DNA from: Paenibacillus sp. BIC5C1
Lineage (GTDB): Bacteria > Bacillota > Bacilli > Paenibacillales > Paenibacillaceae
Assembly: GCF_032399705.1 (NCBI RefSeq)
Contig: NZ_CP135922.1
Coordinates: 2,976,001 to 3,040,000, forward strand
DNA: 64,000 bases
Reading direction: 5' to 3'
The notes under the pieces are model-generated. The model had not been told where the DNA came from, did not search any database, and saw only the letters and a program-made list of their open reading frames with translations. Positions 8,753 through 16,837 of the stretch are shown in pieces (the stretch's first letter is position 1; every line of letters begins with the position of its first letter). Made by a program: the position numbers and the translations under genes.

Positions 8753-8801
8753 ACAGGCATTGTGGAGATGGGAATAGCAGTAATAGAATATCACTGACAG
8801 G

Positions 8802-8875
8802 TACCCCTTTTAGTAGACAAGAGTATGAGCATCTGAGAAGATGAATTTATTTTTGTTGAACAAAGGGGTATTTTT
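8802..8875 (+). terminator. Terminator after asd, with an internal hairpin
   Basis: TACCCCTTT (8802-8810) pairs with AAAGGGGTA (8862-8870), followed by TTTTT. The 51-nt loop itself holds CATCT/AGATG closed by a GAGA tetraloop (8830-8843). It is larger than a simple terminator, but the U-run supports termination of asd. From 8876 to 9128 I see no gene; a weak TTGTAA/TATTTT pair with 17-bp spacing (about 9014-9042) may drive the next gene. Confidence 0.6.
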
Positions 8876-9128
8876 AAATCCAAACCGTTTTGCTACGGTA
8901 TTTGGATGACATCGTTACTATACATATCTGTTACAAGGGAAGAAGGGATCTGCTCATGTCGTTACAATTATCATTCTATGAAGGGCAAAACTAATATGGT
9001 AAATATTACATTGTAAATTCATGAGAATTCCGGTATTTTTATTAACGGCAAACTTTTCCTCTATAAAGTAGAAGTGGATTGTCTTAGCAGGTAGCAATTG
9101 AAGTGAAGGAGAAAGGAGGAAAAATAGT

Positions 9129-9389
9129 ATGTCAGAAGTTGCTAGTCAAAGAGTACATAAGCCAGGACCACCACCAGTAAGTTTCGGTAGTTGGATGCTC
9201 ACATTGTTCCTTATGATGATTCCGCTTGTAAACATTATTATGTTGTTTGTTTGGGCATTTGGAGATTCGAATCCTTCGAAATCAAATTATGCCAAAGCAT
9301 CATTGCTGTGGGCAGCCATCGGAATTGTTGTGTATATTCTTGTGTTCGTACTTATCATTGGAGCTGGAATTTCACTCTCAGATTACTAG
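9129..9389 (+). CDS. Small two-helix membrane protein
   Basis: An 86-residue protein with a Pro-rich hydrophilic N-terminus (KPGPPPVSFGSWM) and two strong membrane helices (about residues 22-44 and 57-82). They are separated by a short polar loop (GDSNPSKSNYAKAS). It has an excellent ribosome binding site (GGAGAAAGGAGG) and its own terminator, so it is very likely expressed. The sequence FGDSNPSKSNYAKA is typical of a widespread Bacillota family of small membrane proteins of unknown role. I do not recognise a specific function. It is monocistronic and unrelated in sense to the sugar-transport operon that follows. Confidence 0.8.
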   Translation: MSEVASQRVHKPGPPPVSFGSWMLTLFLMMIPLVNIIMLFVWAFGDSNPSKSNYAKASLLWAAIGIVVYILVFVLIIGAGISLSDY

Positions 9390-9426
9390 GTTTAAGAGTA
9401 CGTAGCTTAATAAAGTTTCAACTCGA

Positions 9427-9453
9427 ACGCCGACAATAATGTCGGCGTTTTTT
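9427..9453 (+). terminator. Intrinsic terminator
   Basis: ACGCCGACA, loop ATAA, TGTCGGCGT, then a run of T. A clean Rho-independent terminator for the small membrane protein gene. Confidence 0.9.
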
Positions 9454-9560
9454 AATTTGTTTTTTCTCATGTTCGTTGATTAGGTACACATTTCGTTAGT
9501 TGTAGTTCTATTCCATGAAGAGGATTGGGATTACGATAGAAATATCAAGCGACGAAGTGG

Positions 9561-10556
9561 GTGATGAGGAAAATGAAGAAAGTAAATGTGCCAGACCACC
9601 CACAATTGTTGGGAAAGGGAGTTACGCAGACCAAATCGGTTTCAGGGTGGAAAAGGTTTATGGGACAGTGGGAGTTTCAAGTTATGATCTGGCCTGCTCT
9701 GTTATTCTTGCTGATCTTCAGCTATGGACCCATGTGGGGGATTTTTATTGCGTTCCAGGATTACAATTTGTTCGCAGGCGTGAAGAATAGTCCGTGGGTT
9801 GGATTCATGCATTTTCGCATGTTCTTTGAATCTCCGGAATTCTGGAGCGTGATGCGAAATACATTTGCCATCAGTTTGCTTAAGCTGTGTATCGGTTTTC
9901 CCGCGCCGATCATCTTGGCCCTGATGTTAAATGAAGTGGCAGGCAAGTTCAAACGAGTCGTTCAGACAGTCACTTATGTTCCTCATTTTATGTCATGGAT
10001 CGTAATCTCTGGGCTCGTATTCTCTATGCTTGCGGTGGATAATGGGGCGGTTAATGAGCTTCTGATCGCACTAAATCTCATTCATGAGCCGGTTAACTGG
10101 ATGTCCACACCCGAGTATTTCTGGGGAATCCTTGTATCCTTAAATGTCTGGAAAGAGATTGGGTTCGGTTCAATTGTCTACCTAGCGGCCATTATCGGCA
10201 TTGATCCCGCCCAATATGAATCTGCTTCCATCGATGGAGCGAGCCGTTTCCAACAGATCTTTCGAATTACAATCCCGAATATTATGCCGATTATGATGAT
10301 CTTTCTGATTTTGGGGATTGGTAACATTCTAAATGCGGGTTATGAAGATATTCTGGTACTCACAAAAAACTTGAGTAATGGCATCGTTCTTCCCGTTGCG
10401 GATGTAATCGACACCTATGTCTATCAGATGGGGATTGTTAATCAACGATTCTCCTATGCAACCGCGGCAGGATTATTCAAATCGTTATTAAGTGTAACAT
10501 TGTTGGTTGTAGCGAACACATTGGCAAGAAAGTTCGGAAAAACAAGCTTGTGGTAA
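9561..10556 (+). CDS. Sugar ABC transporter permease, LplB-like
   Basis: The 331-residue inner-membrane permease has six predicted helices. It carries the EAA loop that docks the ATPase (QYESASIDGASRFQQIFRITIPNIMP, about residues 218-243). The opening (PALLFLLIFSYGPMWGIFIAFQDYN) is typical of the LplB/YteP subfamily that imports poly- and oligosaccharides in Paenibacillus. The exact start is uncertain: GTG 9561, ATG 9564 and ATG 9573 are all in frame and none has an ideal ribosome binding site. It is first of a permease-permease-binding protein operon. No ATPase gene is present in the window, so a shared MsmX-type ATPase is inferred. Confidence 0.93.
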   Translation: MMRKMKKVNVPDHPQLLGKGVTQTKSVSGWKRFMGQWEFQVMIWPALLFLLIFSYGPMWGIFIAFQDYNLFAGVKNSPWVGFMHFRMFFESPEFWSVMRNTFAISLLKLCIGFPAPIILALMLNEVAGKFKRVVQTVTYVPHFMSWIVISGLVFSMLAVDNGAVNELLIALNLIHEPVNWMSTPEYFWGILVSLNVWKEIGFGSIVYLAAIIGIDPAQYESASIDGASRFQQIFRITIPNIMPIMMIFLILGIGNILNAGYEDILVLTKNLSNGIVLPVADVIDTYVYQMGIVNQRFSYATAAGLFKSLLSVTLLVVANTLARKFGKTSLW

Positions 10557-10586
10557 AACCGCGAGTGAAAGAGTGGGAGATCGTCT

Positions 10587-11474
10587 ATGAAACTGTCTGC
10601 AGGAGATCGTATTCTCAAAATCGTGATCTATGCGCTGTTGAGCATTCTGGCATTTATTACTTTTTATCCGTTCTGGAATTCCCTTGTCTTGTCGTTGAAC
10701 GTAGGTTCCGATACCTCCTCAGGTGGGATCACCTTTTGGCCAAGACAATTTACGTTGGAGAATTATGCAGTTGTGTTCCAAGAAAAAAATATCTACAATG
10801 CGTATCTCATCACGATTCTTCGGACAGTAATTGGCACGGTATGTGCACTGCTTTTTACATCTTTATTCGCTTATGCGATGTCCAAAAAAGGGATCATGTT
10901 CAAGAAAACCTACATGATTCTTGCCTTAATAACAATGTTCTTCAGCGGAGGAATTATTCCGTACTTTATCCTTGTCTATCACCTTCAATTATATGATACG
11001 TTCTTATTCCTCGTGCTTCATGGCATGGTTAACGTGTATAACATGATCATCTTCCGTACCTTTTTTATGGAACTTCCGGACGGGCTGGAGGAATCGGCCA
11101 AAATGGACGGATGCAGCAATTTTGGTGTATTTTTTCGAATTGTGCTGCCTGTATCCGGCCCCGTTATGGCGACCCTAGGACTTTTTACTGCTGTATTTTT
11201 GTGGAATGACTGGTTTATCCCGGCGGTATTCATCAGTAATCAAAATTTGATCCCTCTGCAAACGTTGCTGGTCCAGATTATCAACGCAGGAACAACGGCT
11301 TCGCTGATGACCAATCTGAACAGTTATGCGCAAAGTATGGTGCAAAATACGGTTACCGTAAAATCCTTGCAGATGGCTACGATGATGGTGGCCACGCTAC
11401 CTATTCTCATGATCTATCCATTTTTACAGAAGTATTTTGTGAAAGGTGTTCTGGTAGGCTCACTTAAAGAGTAG
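10587..11474 (+). CDS. Sugar ABC transporter permease, LplC/YtcP-like
   Basis: The 295-residue six-helix permease belongs to the carbohydrate CUT1 class. The EAA motif is in GLEESAKMDGCSNFGVFFRIVLPVSGPV (about residues 168-195). The N-terminus AFITFYPFWNSLVLSLN and the C-terminus KYFVKGVLVGSLKE match the LplC/YtcP type. It is the heterodimer partner of the preceding permease, 30 bp upstream. It sits before the lipoprotein gene, and a stem-loop lies in the gap. Confidence 0.94.
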   Translation: MKLSAGDRILKIVIYALLSILAFITFYPFWNSLVLSLNVGSDTSSGGITFWPRQFTLENYAVVFQEKNIYNAYLITILRTVIGTVCALLFTSLFAYAMSKKGIMFKKTYMILALITMFFSGGIIPYFILVYHLQLYDTFLFLVLHGMVNVYNMIIFRTFFMELPDGLEESAKMDGCSNFGVFFRIVLPVSGPVMATLGLFTAVFLWNDWFIPAVFISNQNLIPLQTLLVQIINAGTTASLMTNLNSYAQSMVQNTVTVKSLQMATMMVATLPILMIYPFLQKYFVKGVLVGSLKE

Positions 11475-11499
11475 TTTGCTCGCAAAATGGTTATGAAGC

Positions 11500-11522
11500 C
11501 TTCTTGTCTGACGGACAGGAAG
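11500..11522 (+). other. Intercistronic stem-loop before the binding-protein gene
   Basis: CTTCTTGTC, a short loop, then GACAGGAAG form a hairpin with a bulge between the permease and binding-protein genes. There is no U-run, so it may be an mRNA processing or stability element that raises binding-protein levels relative to the permeases. Confidence 0.4.
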
Positions 11523-11563
11523 ACGTGTAACATACAAATGTATAAGAGAGGGGCAAGGCAAAT

Positions 11564-13282
11564 ATGGAACGAAAACAACAAAAACGACGTAAATCACTGC
11601 ACTGGCTTCACCTTTCGGCATTAAGTGCAGTACTAATGATTAGTGGATGTACAGGAGGCGAGGAGGGGGCAAGTTCATCTGTAAATGAAAGCGCAAACAC
11701 CAAAGAGCAGATAAAGACAGGTGAAACCGTCTCTCCAAATGCGGATGCAAAATCAAAAGTAAGACCAGTCAGCTTCACCCAATTTGTCAATTATGACTGG
11801 TACACAGCTCCAACATGGGAAGAACGCCCACATGGCAAATGGATAACAGACGAGCTTGGTGTTGTGATGGAACCTGTACAATCCAACGGAGCGGCTGCGA
11901 CCAAACTCAATTCCATGATTGTTGCCAAAAAGCTTCCTGATGCCATAGTACTTGACCGAGGCAAAGACGTGGAACGACTAGTCAGTGCAGGTCAGCTTGT
12001 AGCACTTGACCCTTATCTGGAGAAGTATCCTGAGTTTGTAAAGACAATCGGGGAAGAGACGATAAATATGCTCCGCAGTGCGGACGGTAAGTTATACCAA
12101 ATTCCGAACTGGTTTATTAGTGGTGATAACGGAAATGGCAATGCAGCCTATCTTGTGAATCGTAAAATTTACAAGGAATTGGGATCACCGAAGGTGGAAA
12201 CCTGGAGCGAGCTTGAGGCTTATCTGAAGCAGGTGAAGGAGCGGTATAACGGCAGTATCGTTCCGATTGATTTTGGGGAAATGCGTGACAGTGAATCTCA
12301 GATGATCAGCATGCTCTATAGTGGAGCAGCGGAAGATCGCACAGGTGGATTTATTTCACCGGGTTCTGGAGGTGTATTTGGTGTACCGCAGGGAGCGCAG
12401 CTAACTTCTATTTATACAGATCCTTCTTTTGAACAAACCGTCATGTATGCAAGTCGTTTATTCCGTGAGGGATTAACTTCTAAAGATGCGTTTACCCAGA
12501 CACGTGATCAAATTTTGGAAAAACTGAAAAATGGTAAAGTCGCTGTATTCAGTGCCTTTGATTCGGTGGTCGAAGGGATAGGGCGTGAAGCTAACAACCA
12601 TCTGCAAGCTGCCGACCCGGAAGCGGGATATGATGTCATCTGGCCGGTGCATGCTGATGGCGTGGACAAAAACAAGGTGTATCCGAGTGGATACAATACG
12701 CTCGGCTGGAACGTGAATGTCATTACGAAGAATGCCAAGGATCCGGAAGCCATTTTTGCTTATATGAACTGGGCGACCAGTGAAGAAGGTCAGCAAGTCC
12801 TCTTTTTTGGGCCGAAAGGATTGTTCTATGATGAGGTTAAAGACGGCGTTCCGATCCCGAATGAAGCCTATGTTAACCGTGATCCGAAGAAATATGACGA
12901 AATGAAGATCGGAGAGTTTAACTGGTACGGTAACACAAGTTACGTCGATGTGGTCAAAGCCAAACGGGAAGAGCTTCTGCCCGAAGAAGCACAAGACTGG
13001 ACAACGGTTGCCCAGTCCACCGTTTCCTTTAAAACGTCCAAAAACATGACTGAATTCTCCAATCTGGATCCTCTTGCAACTTCGGAAGAAGGGATTATTC
13101 TTCAAAGGTTGAAAGATTATTATAAGCAGGTCATTCCTCGTCTTGTATTCGCCGGAAATGATGAAGAAGTAAAGAGTATTCTGGCGGAGGCTCAGGCGGA
13201 ATCTGTGAAGCTTGGGTATGACAAAGTGCTGAAATGGAAAACCGCCAAATGGCAGGAGAATCTTAAAATTATGGGGAAATGA
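11564..13282 (+). CDS. Extracellular sugar-binding lipoprotein (LplA-like)
   Basis: The 572-residue solute-binding protein has a basic N-region, a hydrophobic stretch and a lipobox MISGC (Cys 29), followed by a Ser/Asn/Thr-rich tether. The mature part has the large LplA-type fold: TAPTWEERPHGKWITDELGV, KLPDAIVLDRG and SAGQLVALDPYLEKYPEF. It would hand oligosaccharides to the two upstream permeases. A terminator-like hairpin follows the stop, which would make it more abundant than the regulators downstream. Given the GH81 endo-beta-1,3-glucanase in the same cluster, laminari-oligosaccharides are the likely ligands (inference). Confidence 0.93.
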   Translation: MERKQQKRRKSLHWLHLSALSAVLMISGCTGGEEGASSSVNESANTKEQIKTGETVSPNADAKSKVRPVSFTQFVNYDWYTAPTWEERPHGKWITDELGVVMEPVQSNGAAATKLNSMIVAKKLPDAIVLDRGKDVERLVSAGQLVALDPYLEKYPEFVKTIGEETINMLRSADGKLYQIPNWFISGDNGNGNAAYLVNRKIYKELGSPKVETWSELEAYLKQVKERYNGSIVPIDFGEMRDSESQMISMLYSGAAEDRTGGFISPGSGGVFGVPQGAQLTSIYTDPSFEQTVMYASRLFREGLTSKDAFTQTRDQILEKLKNGKVAVFSAFDSVVEGIGREANNHLQAADPEAGYDVIWPVHADGVDKNKVYPSGYNTLGWNVNVITKNAKDPEAIFAYMNWATSEEGQQVLFFGPKGLFYDEVKDGVPIPNEAYVNRDPKKYDEMKIGEFNWYGNTSYVDVVKAKREELLPEEAQDWTTVAQSTVSFKTSKNMTEFSNLDPLATSEEGIILQRLKDYYKQVIPRLVFAGNDEEVKSILAEAQAESVKLGYDKVLKWKTAKWQENLKIMGK

Positions 13283-13315
13283 TAATAGAACCAAGCTATA
13301 CGATGTCAAAACGGT

Positions 13316-13340
13316 GGGTGTGCTGAGGCACGCCCTTTTA
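13316..13340 (+). terminator. Terminator/attenuator after the binding-protein gene
   Basis: GGGTGTGC, loop TGAG, GCACGCCC, then TTTTATT. It separates the transport genes from the regulatory pair and probably lets only part of the transcripts through. Confidence 0.75.
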
Positions 13341-13365
13341 TTCTCTATTAAGGAGTCGAACGATC

Positions 13366-14940
13366 ATGTATAAAGCAGCGTTGGTCGATGACGAAAATTA
13401 CGATCTGGTCGGTATGCGTGAACTTATTCCCTGGGACGAACTTAATATTGAGATCACTTTCATGGGGAACAAACCACTTGCCGCATTGCATTACCTTCAG
13501 AATCATGATGTGGACATTCTCGTTACCGATATTAAAATGCCCGTAATGTCTGGCTTGGAGCTTGCCCGAATGGCACTCCAGAAACAGCCGGAGCTTAAAA
13601 TCATATTTATCAGCGGTTATGAGGACTTTGATTATGCGAAACAGGCTATTCATTTGAAAGCGGATGGCTATATTCTGAAACCGGTGGATGACGATGAAAT
13701 TAAGACAACTCTGCAAAAAATCGTTCATGTTCTGAGAGAAGAGAATGCCAGATTGGAGACAAACAATGGGAGCGATGCACTTGAACATTTTGATTTTGTG
13801 AAACAGGATTTCTTGAAGCATCTCATGGAAGGTAGTATTGATACGCCAACCTTGCAGTCCTTCACCCGGCTTTATCCGCTTCCCCTACGAACGGAGACGG
13901 CCCATGCCGTTATTATAGAAATGGATCATATGCAGCACTTGTTCACAGATGAAGAATATGAACGATGGCATGAGCTGACTTTCCGCCAAATTACGTCCTG
14001 GATTGAAACTAAAAATTGGGGGGCATGGTGCCGATTGTCTACGGACCGAATTGGACTCATGTATTCCTATGATGCTGGGGATATAGAATTGAATCTGAAC
14101 GAACTTATCCATTACATACGTGATCGTTCCCGCTTTACCATTACGGTCAGCTTTGGACAAAAAACGAATCGGGTTACCGAACTGCCGGTATCCTTTGATG
14201 AAGCGCGAAATTTAATCGGATGCAAAATGTTTCTTGGTAAAAATCGGCTTATCTCTCCAGGAGAGGTGCATGTTCCGCTTGTAAGAGATGTACTGGACGT
14301 AAATAGTCAGCTGGATCGGCTATTTACAGCGATGTCCACATATGATCTCGTCACGATCTGTGATGCCGTGGAGGAGCTGTTTGAGCATGTGCGGGCCTTT
14401 TCCGATTCGTCCAAAGTACACCATTTCTCTACTCATGTCCTGTCACGGCTCGAAGGATATTTGAATGCAGAGGCACAAGGTGATTTTCCTCACTTTGCAA
14501 AGTGGAAAGCAGAAGGATTTGAGACCGTTCAGCAGTTCGACACGGTGGATGATATTAAATCCTGGCTAAGACGAACCGTGTTCGAATGGTCGGAACATAT
14601 CTACTTGCGCAAGCAAAAGTCCAATTGGAAGTTATTCTCCGATATTGAACATTATGTTGGGCAGCGTCTGTCACAAGACGTAACTCTAAAGGATCTGGCT
14701 GCCCATTTCTCGTATTCTCCGAATCACCTTGGATTTCTGTTCAAGGATAAGGTGGGGGTCAATTTTAGTGATTATGTTGCTGCCCGGCGGCTTGAACATG
14801 CCAGGCAACTGCTGCAGACTACTAATCTCAAAATCTATGAGATTGCCGATCAGGTTGGTTATCGAAGTCTCACCTATTTCAGCCGATTGTTCAGGGAAAC
14901 TTTTGGCATGAAGCCCGGCGATTTTAGAAAGCAGAGTTGA
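13366..14940 (+). CDS. YesN-type response regulator with AraC DNA-binding domain
   Basis: The 524-residue protein has an N-terminal receiver (acidic DDEN near residue 9, phospho-acceptor Asp in ILVTDIKMPVMSG near residue 55, Lys in ILKPVDD near 105). A middle region of about 270 residues follows. The C-terminus carries an AraC/XylS double helix-turn-helix (about 420-524; YSPNHLGFLFKDKVGVNFSDYV and IADQVGYRSLTYFSRLFRE). AAGGAG precedes the ATG. It is three bases from the YesM-like kinase gene and inside the glucan locus. It most likely activates the permease/binding-protein operon and perhaps the GH81 gene. Confidence 0.95.
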   Translation: MYKAALVDDENYDLVGMRELIPWDELNIEITFMGNKPLAALHYLQNHDVDILVTDIKMPVMSGLELARMALQKQPELKIIFISGYEDFDYAKQAIHLKADGYILKPVDDDEIKTTLQKIVHVLREENARLETNNGSDALEHFDFVKQDFLKHLMEGSIDTPTLQSFTRLYPLPLRTETAHAVIIEMDHMQHLFTDEEYERWHELTFRQITSWIETKNWGAWCRLSTDRIGLMYSYDAGDIELNLNELIHYIRDRSRFTITVSFGQKTNRVTELPVSFDEARNLIGCKMFLGKNRLISPGEVHVPLVRDVLDVNSQLDRLFTAMSTYDLVTICDAVEELFEHVRAFSDSSKVHHFSTHVLSRLEGYLNAEAQGDFPHFAKWKAEGFETVQQFDTVDDIKSWLRRTVFEWSEHIYLRKQKSNWKLFSDIEHYVGQRLSQDVTLKDLAAHFSYSPNHLGFLFKDKVGVNFSDYVAARRLEHARQLLQTTNLKIYEIADQVGYRSLTYFSRLFRETFGMKPGDFRKQS

Positions 14941-14943
14941 TGC

Positions 14944-16692
14944 ATGATACAACACAGCAATCGACGACGCTTCCTGCCCATTTTATATAAATTACTTATA
15001 TCCAATCTGGCTCTTGTAATTATCCCGATTATAGTGATTGGTTGTTATGCCTATATATCCTCAGCACGTTCAGTGGAGGAACATACACGAAATAACCTTG
15101 AGGTAGCAGTGAGTCAGATTCAAAGCAATGTGGAATACAGGGTAGGGGAGATTATTCGCAGTTCAGATGAAATCTATCAGGATCAGGGGTTATCTACGTT
15201 GCTTTCGGGCTATTATCTGGACTGGGAGAAGTATCAGGTGACAACGCAATATGTGATGCCAAGACTTGAATCGGCTACCAATCTGCCCAAATCCAAAATC
15301 AAGCTCTCCTTGTATTTGCATGCACCTACCATCAGTGAATTTTACTACAATGAAACGGAGCAGTCACTGATCGCTGGAGAAAGACAGTATGAGATTTTGC
15401 ATACCAGCCGGATTGTGGATAAGGCATGGTACCAGAATCTGCGCATCGGTTACGACGAAATGAAATGGCAGCAAATTGAGAACGATGCCGAATACGGATA
15501 TATCTCTTTGTTAAGACATGCCATTAATTACGAAACGTTTCAGTCCATTGGCCTTATTCGAGCTTCCGTTAAGTTGAAAGATATTTTTGAAGATGTTGAC
15601 TTCAATCAATTAGGGGAAGGGACGAAGCTGTTTGTACTCGATCAGGATGAACAGCTCCTCTATTCGAGTTCGCCTGGCGGTTCCTTGCCTTATACTGCCG
15701 AGGAGTTGAATGAATCCCATGATTTTCTGAAAATCTCCAAACCGATTCACAATATTCCTGTTCAGATCGTTGCACTGGTCCCCAATGCATCCTTTAAGGA
15801 CAATTCTCAGAAAGTTCGGAACGTGACCATCATCATATGTTTCATCAGCATTCTTGTCATGACCCTTGTCAGTTTCATTATGGCACGTATGTTCTCCAGC
15901 CGCCTCTCCAAACTCGTAGTATCACTTGAAGCTTTCAAAGAAGGGGAACTACAACGGCGAATTCAATACACAGGTAATGATGAGTTTGCCATTATTGCGG
16001 AGTCCTTTAACGAAATGGCTTCCACTACAGAGCAATTAATTGATGAAGTCTATACGAGCAAGCTGGAGAAGAAGGAAGCAGAACTGCAAATTTTGCATTC
16101 AAAAATAAATCCTCACTTTTTATACAACACGTTTTCTTCGATTAGCCGCATGGCAAAGCTTGGGGAAATTGATAAGCTGCATGAGATGATTCGTGCGCTG
16201 GCGAAGTTTTATCGTCTTACCCTAAACAAGGGGGAAATGCTGATTCAAGTCGAGAAAGAGCTTCACATTGTTAGAACGTATCTTGATATTCAAAATATTA
16301 AATATGCAGAACGAATTCATTATCAGTTGGAATCTGAGCCGGAAACTTTAGGGCTGGAAACAGTTAAATTCATACTGCAACCGTTTGTCGAAAATGTGCT
16401 GGAACATGCCTGGTATGACGATGAGATCAAGATTCATATTAAGGTAAAAAAGCAGGCAGAACATGTACACATTGAAGTGCACGATAATGGACTTGGGATG
16501 AAACAGGAGATTATAGACGCAATTTTCACCGAAGGTGCAGGTGGTATAGGGTACGGAATACGTAACGTGAACCAGAGGATCAAACTTCATTATGGCAAGG
16601 ACTATGGCGTGAGTATTCGTAGTGAAGTGGGAACAGGTACGGTAGTTACGATTGTTTTTCCGGTTATGTCTCCGCCTTCCAGACAGGAGTAG
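14944..16692 (+). CDS. YesM-type sensor histidine kinase
   Basis: The 582-residue membrane kinase has a first helix at about residues 15-35 and a large extracytoplasmic sensor domain (about 36-285). A second helix (VTIIICFISILVMTLVSFIMA), a HAMP linker, and the His_kinase box with the phospho-acceptor His in HSKINPHFLYNTFSSI follow. The C-terminus is an ATPase domain (LQPFVENVLEHAW, HDNGLGM, GGIGYGIRNVNQRI). This family senses extracellular sugars or the loaded binding protein. It lies three bases after its response regulator. Confidence 0.95.
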   Translation: MIQHSNRRRFLPILYKLLISNLALVIIPIIVIGCYAYISSARSVEEHTRNNLEVAVSQIQSNVEYRVGEIIRSSDEIYQDQGLSTLLSGYYLDWEKYQVTTQYVMPRLESATNLPKSKIKLSLYLHAPTISEFYYNETEQSLIAGERQYEILHTSRIVDKAWYQNLRIGYDEMKWQQIENDAEYGYISLLRHAINYETFQSIGLIRASVKLKDIFEDVDFNQLGEGTKLFVLDQDEQLLYSSSPGGSLPYTAEELNESHDFLKISKPIHNIPVQIVALVPNASFKDNSQKVRNVTIIICFISILVMTLVSFIMARMFSSRLSKLVVSLEAFKEGELQRRIQYTGNDEFAIIAESFNEMASTTEQLIDEVYTSKLEKKEAELQILHSKINPHFLYNTFSSISRMAKLGEIDKLHEMIRALAKFYRLTLNKGEMLIQVEKELHIVRTYLDIQNIKYAERIHYQLESEPETLGLETVKFILQPFVENVLEHAWYDDEIKIHIKVKKQAEHVHIEVHDNGLGMKQEIIDAIFTEGAGGIGYGIRNVNQRIKLHYGKDYGVSIRSEVGTGTVVTIVFPVMSPPSRQE

Positions 16693-16736
16693 TTCCGTGC
16701 AAAGTTACACTTATCGTTGCTCGGTATAGTATTTTT

Positions 16737-16750
16737 TGTAAGCGTACCCA
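16737..16750 (+). promoter_or_regulatory. Candidate catabolite-responsive element (cre) before the GH81 gene
   Basis: TGTAAGCGTACCCA fits most positions of the CcpA consensus TGWAANCGNTNNCA. It lies 7 bp after a TATAGT (16725-16730) that could be a -10. This would give glucose repression of the glucanase. The matching -35 is not clear. Confidence 0.35.
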
Positions 16751-16837
16751 ATTTAAAATGAAAAGGAGCCGATACATCTTCATATTCCACATCATGACTT
16801 CGGTACCTATCACCCATTTAAGGGGGTATTTTAAGAC

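Noticed and set aside
9515..9790. Open frame of 91 codons overlapping the first sugar permease
   Set aside because: It is the alternate frame of the permease gene; its residues lack any membrane or domain pattern, while the overlapping frame is a clear LplB-type permease.
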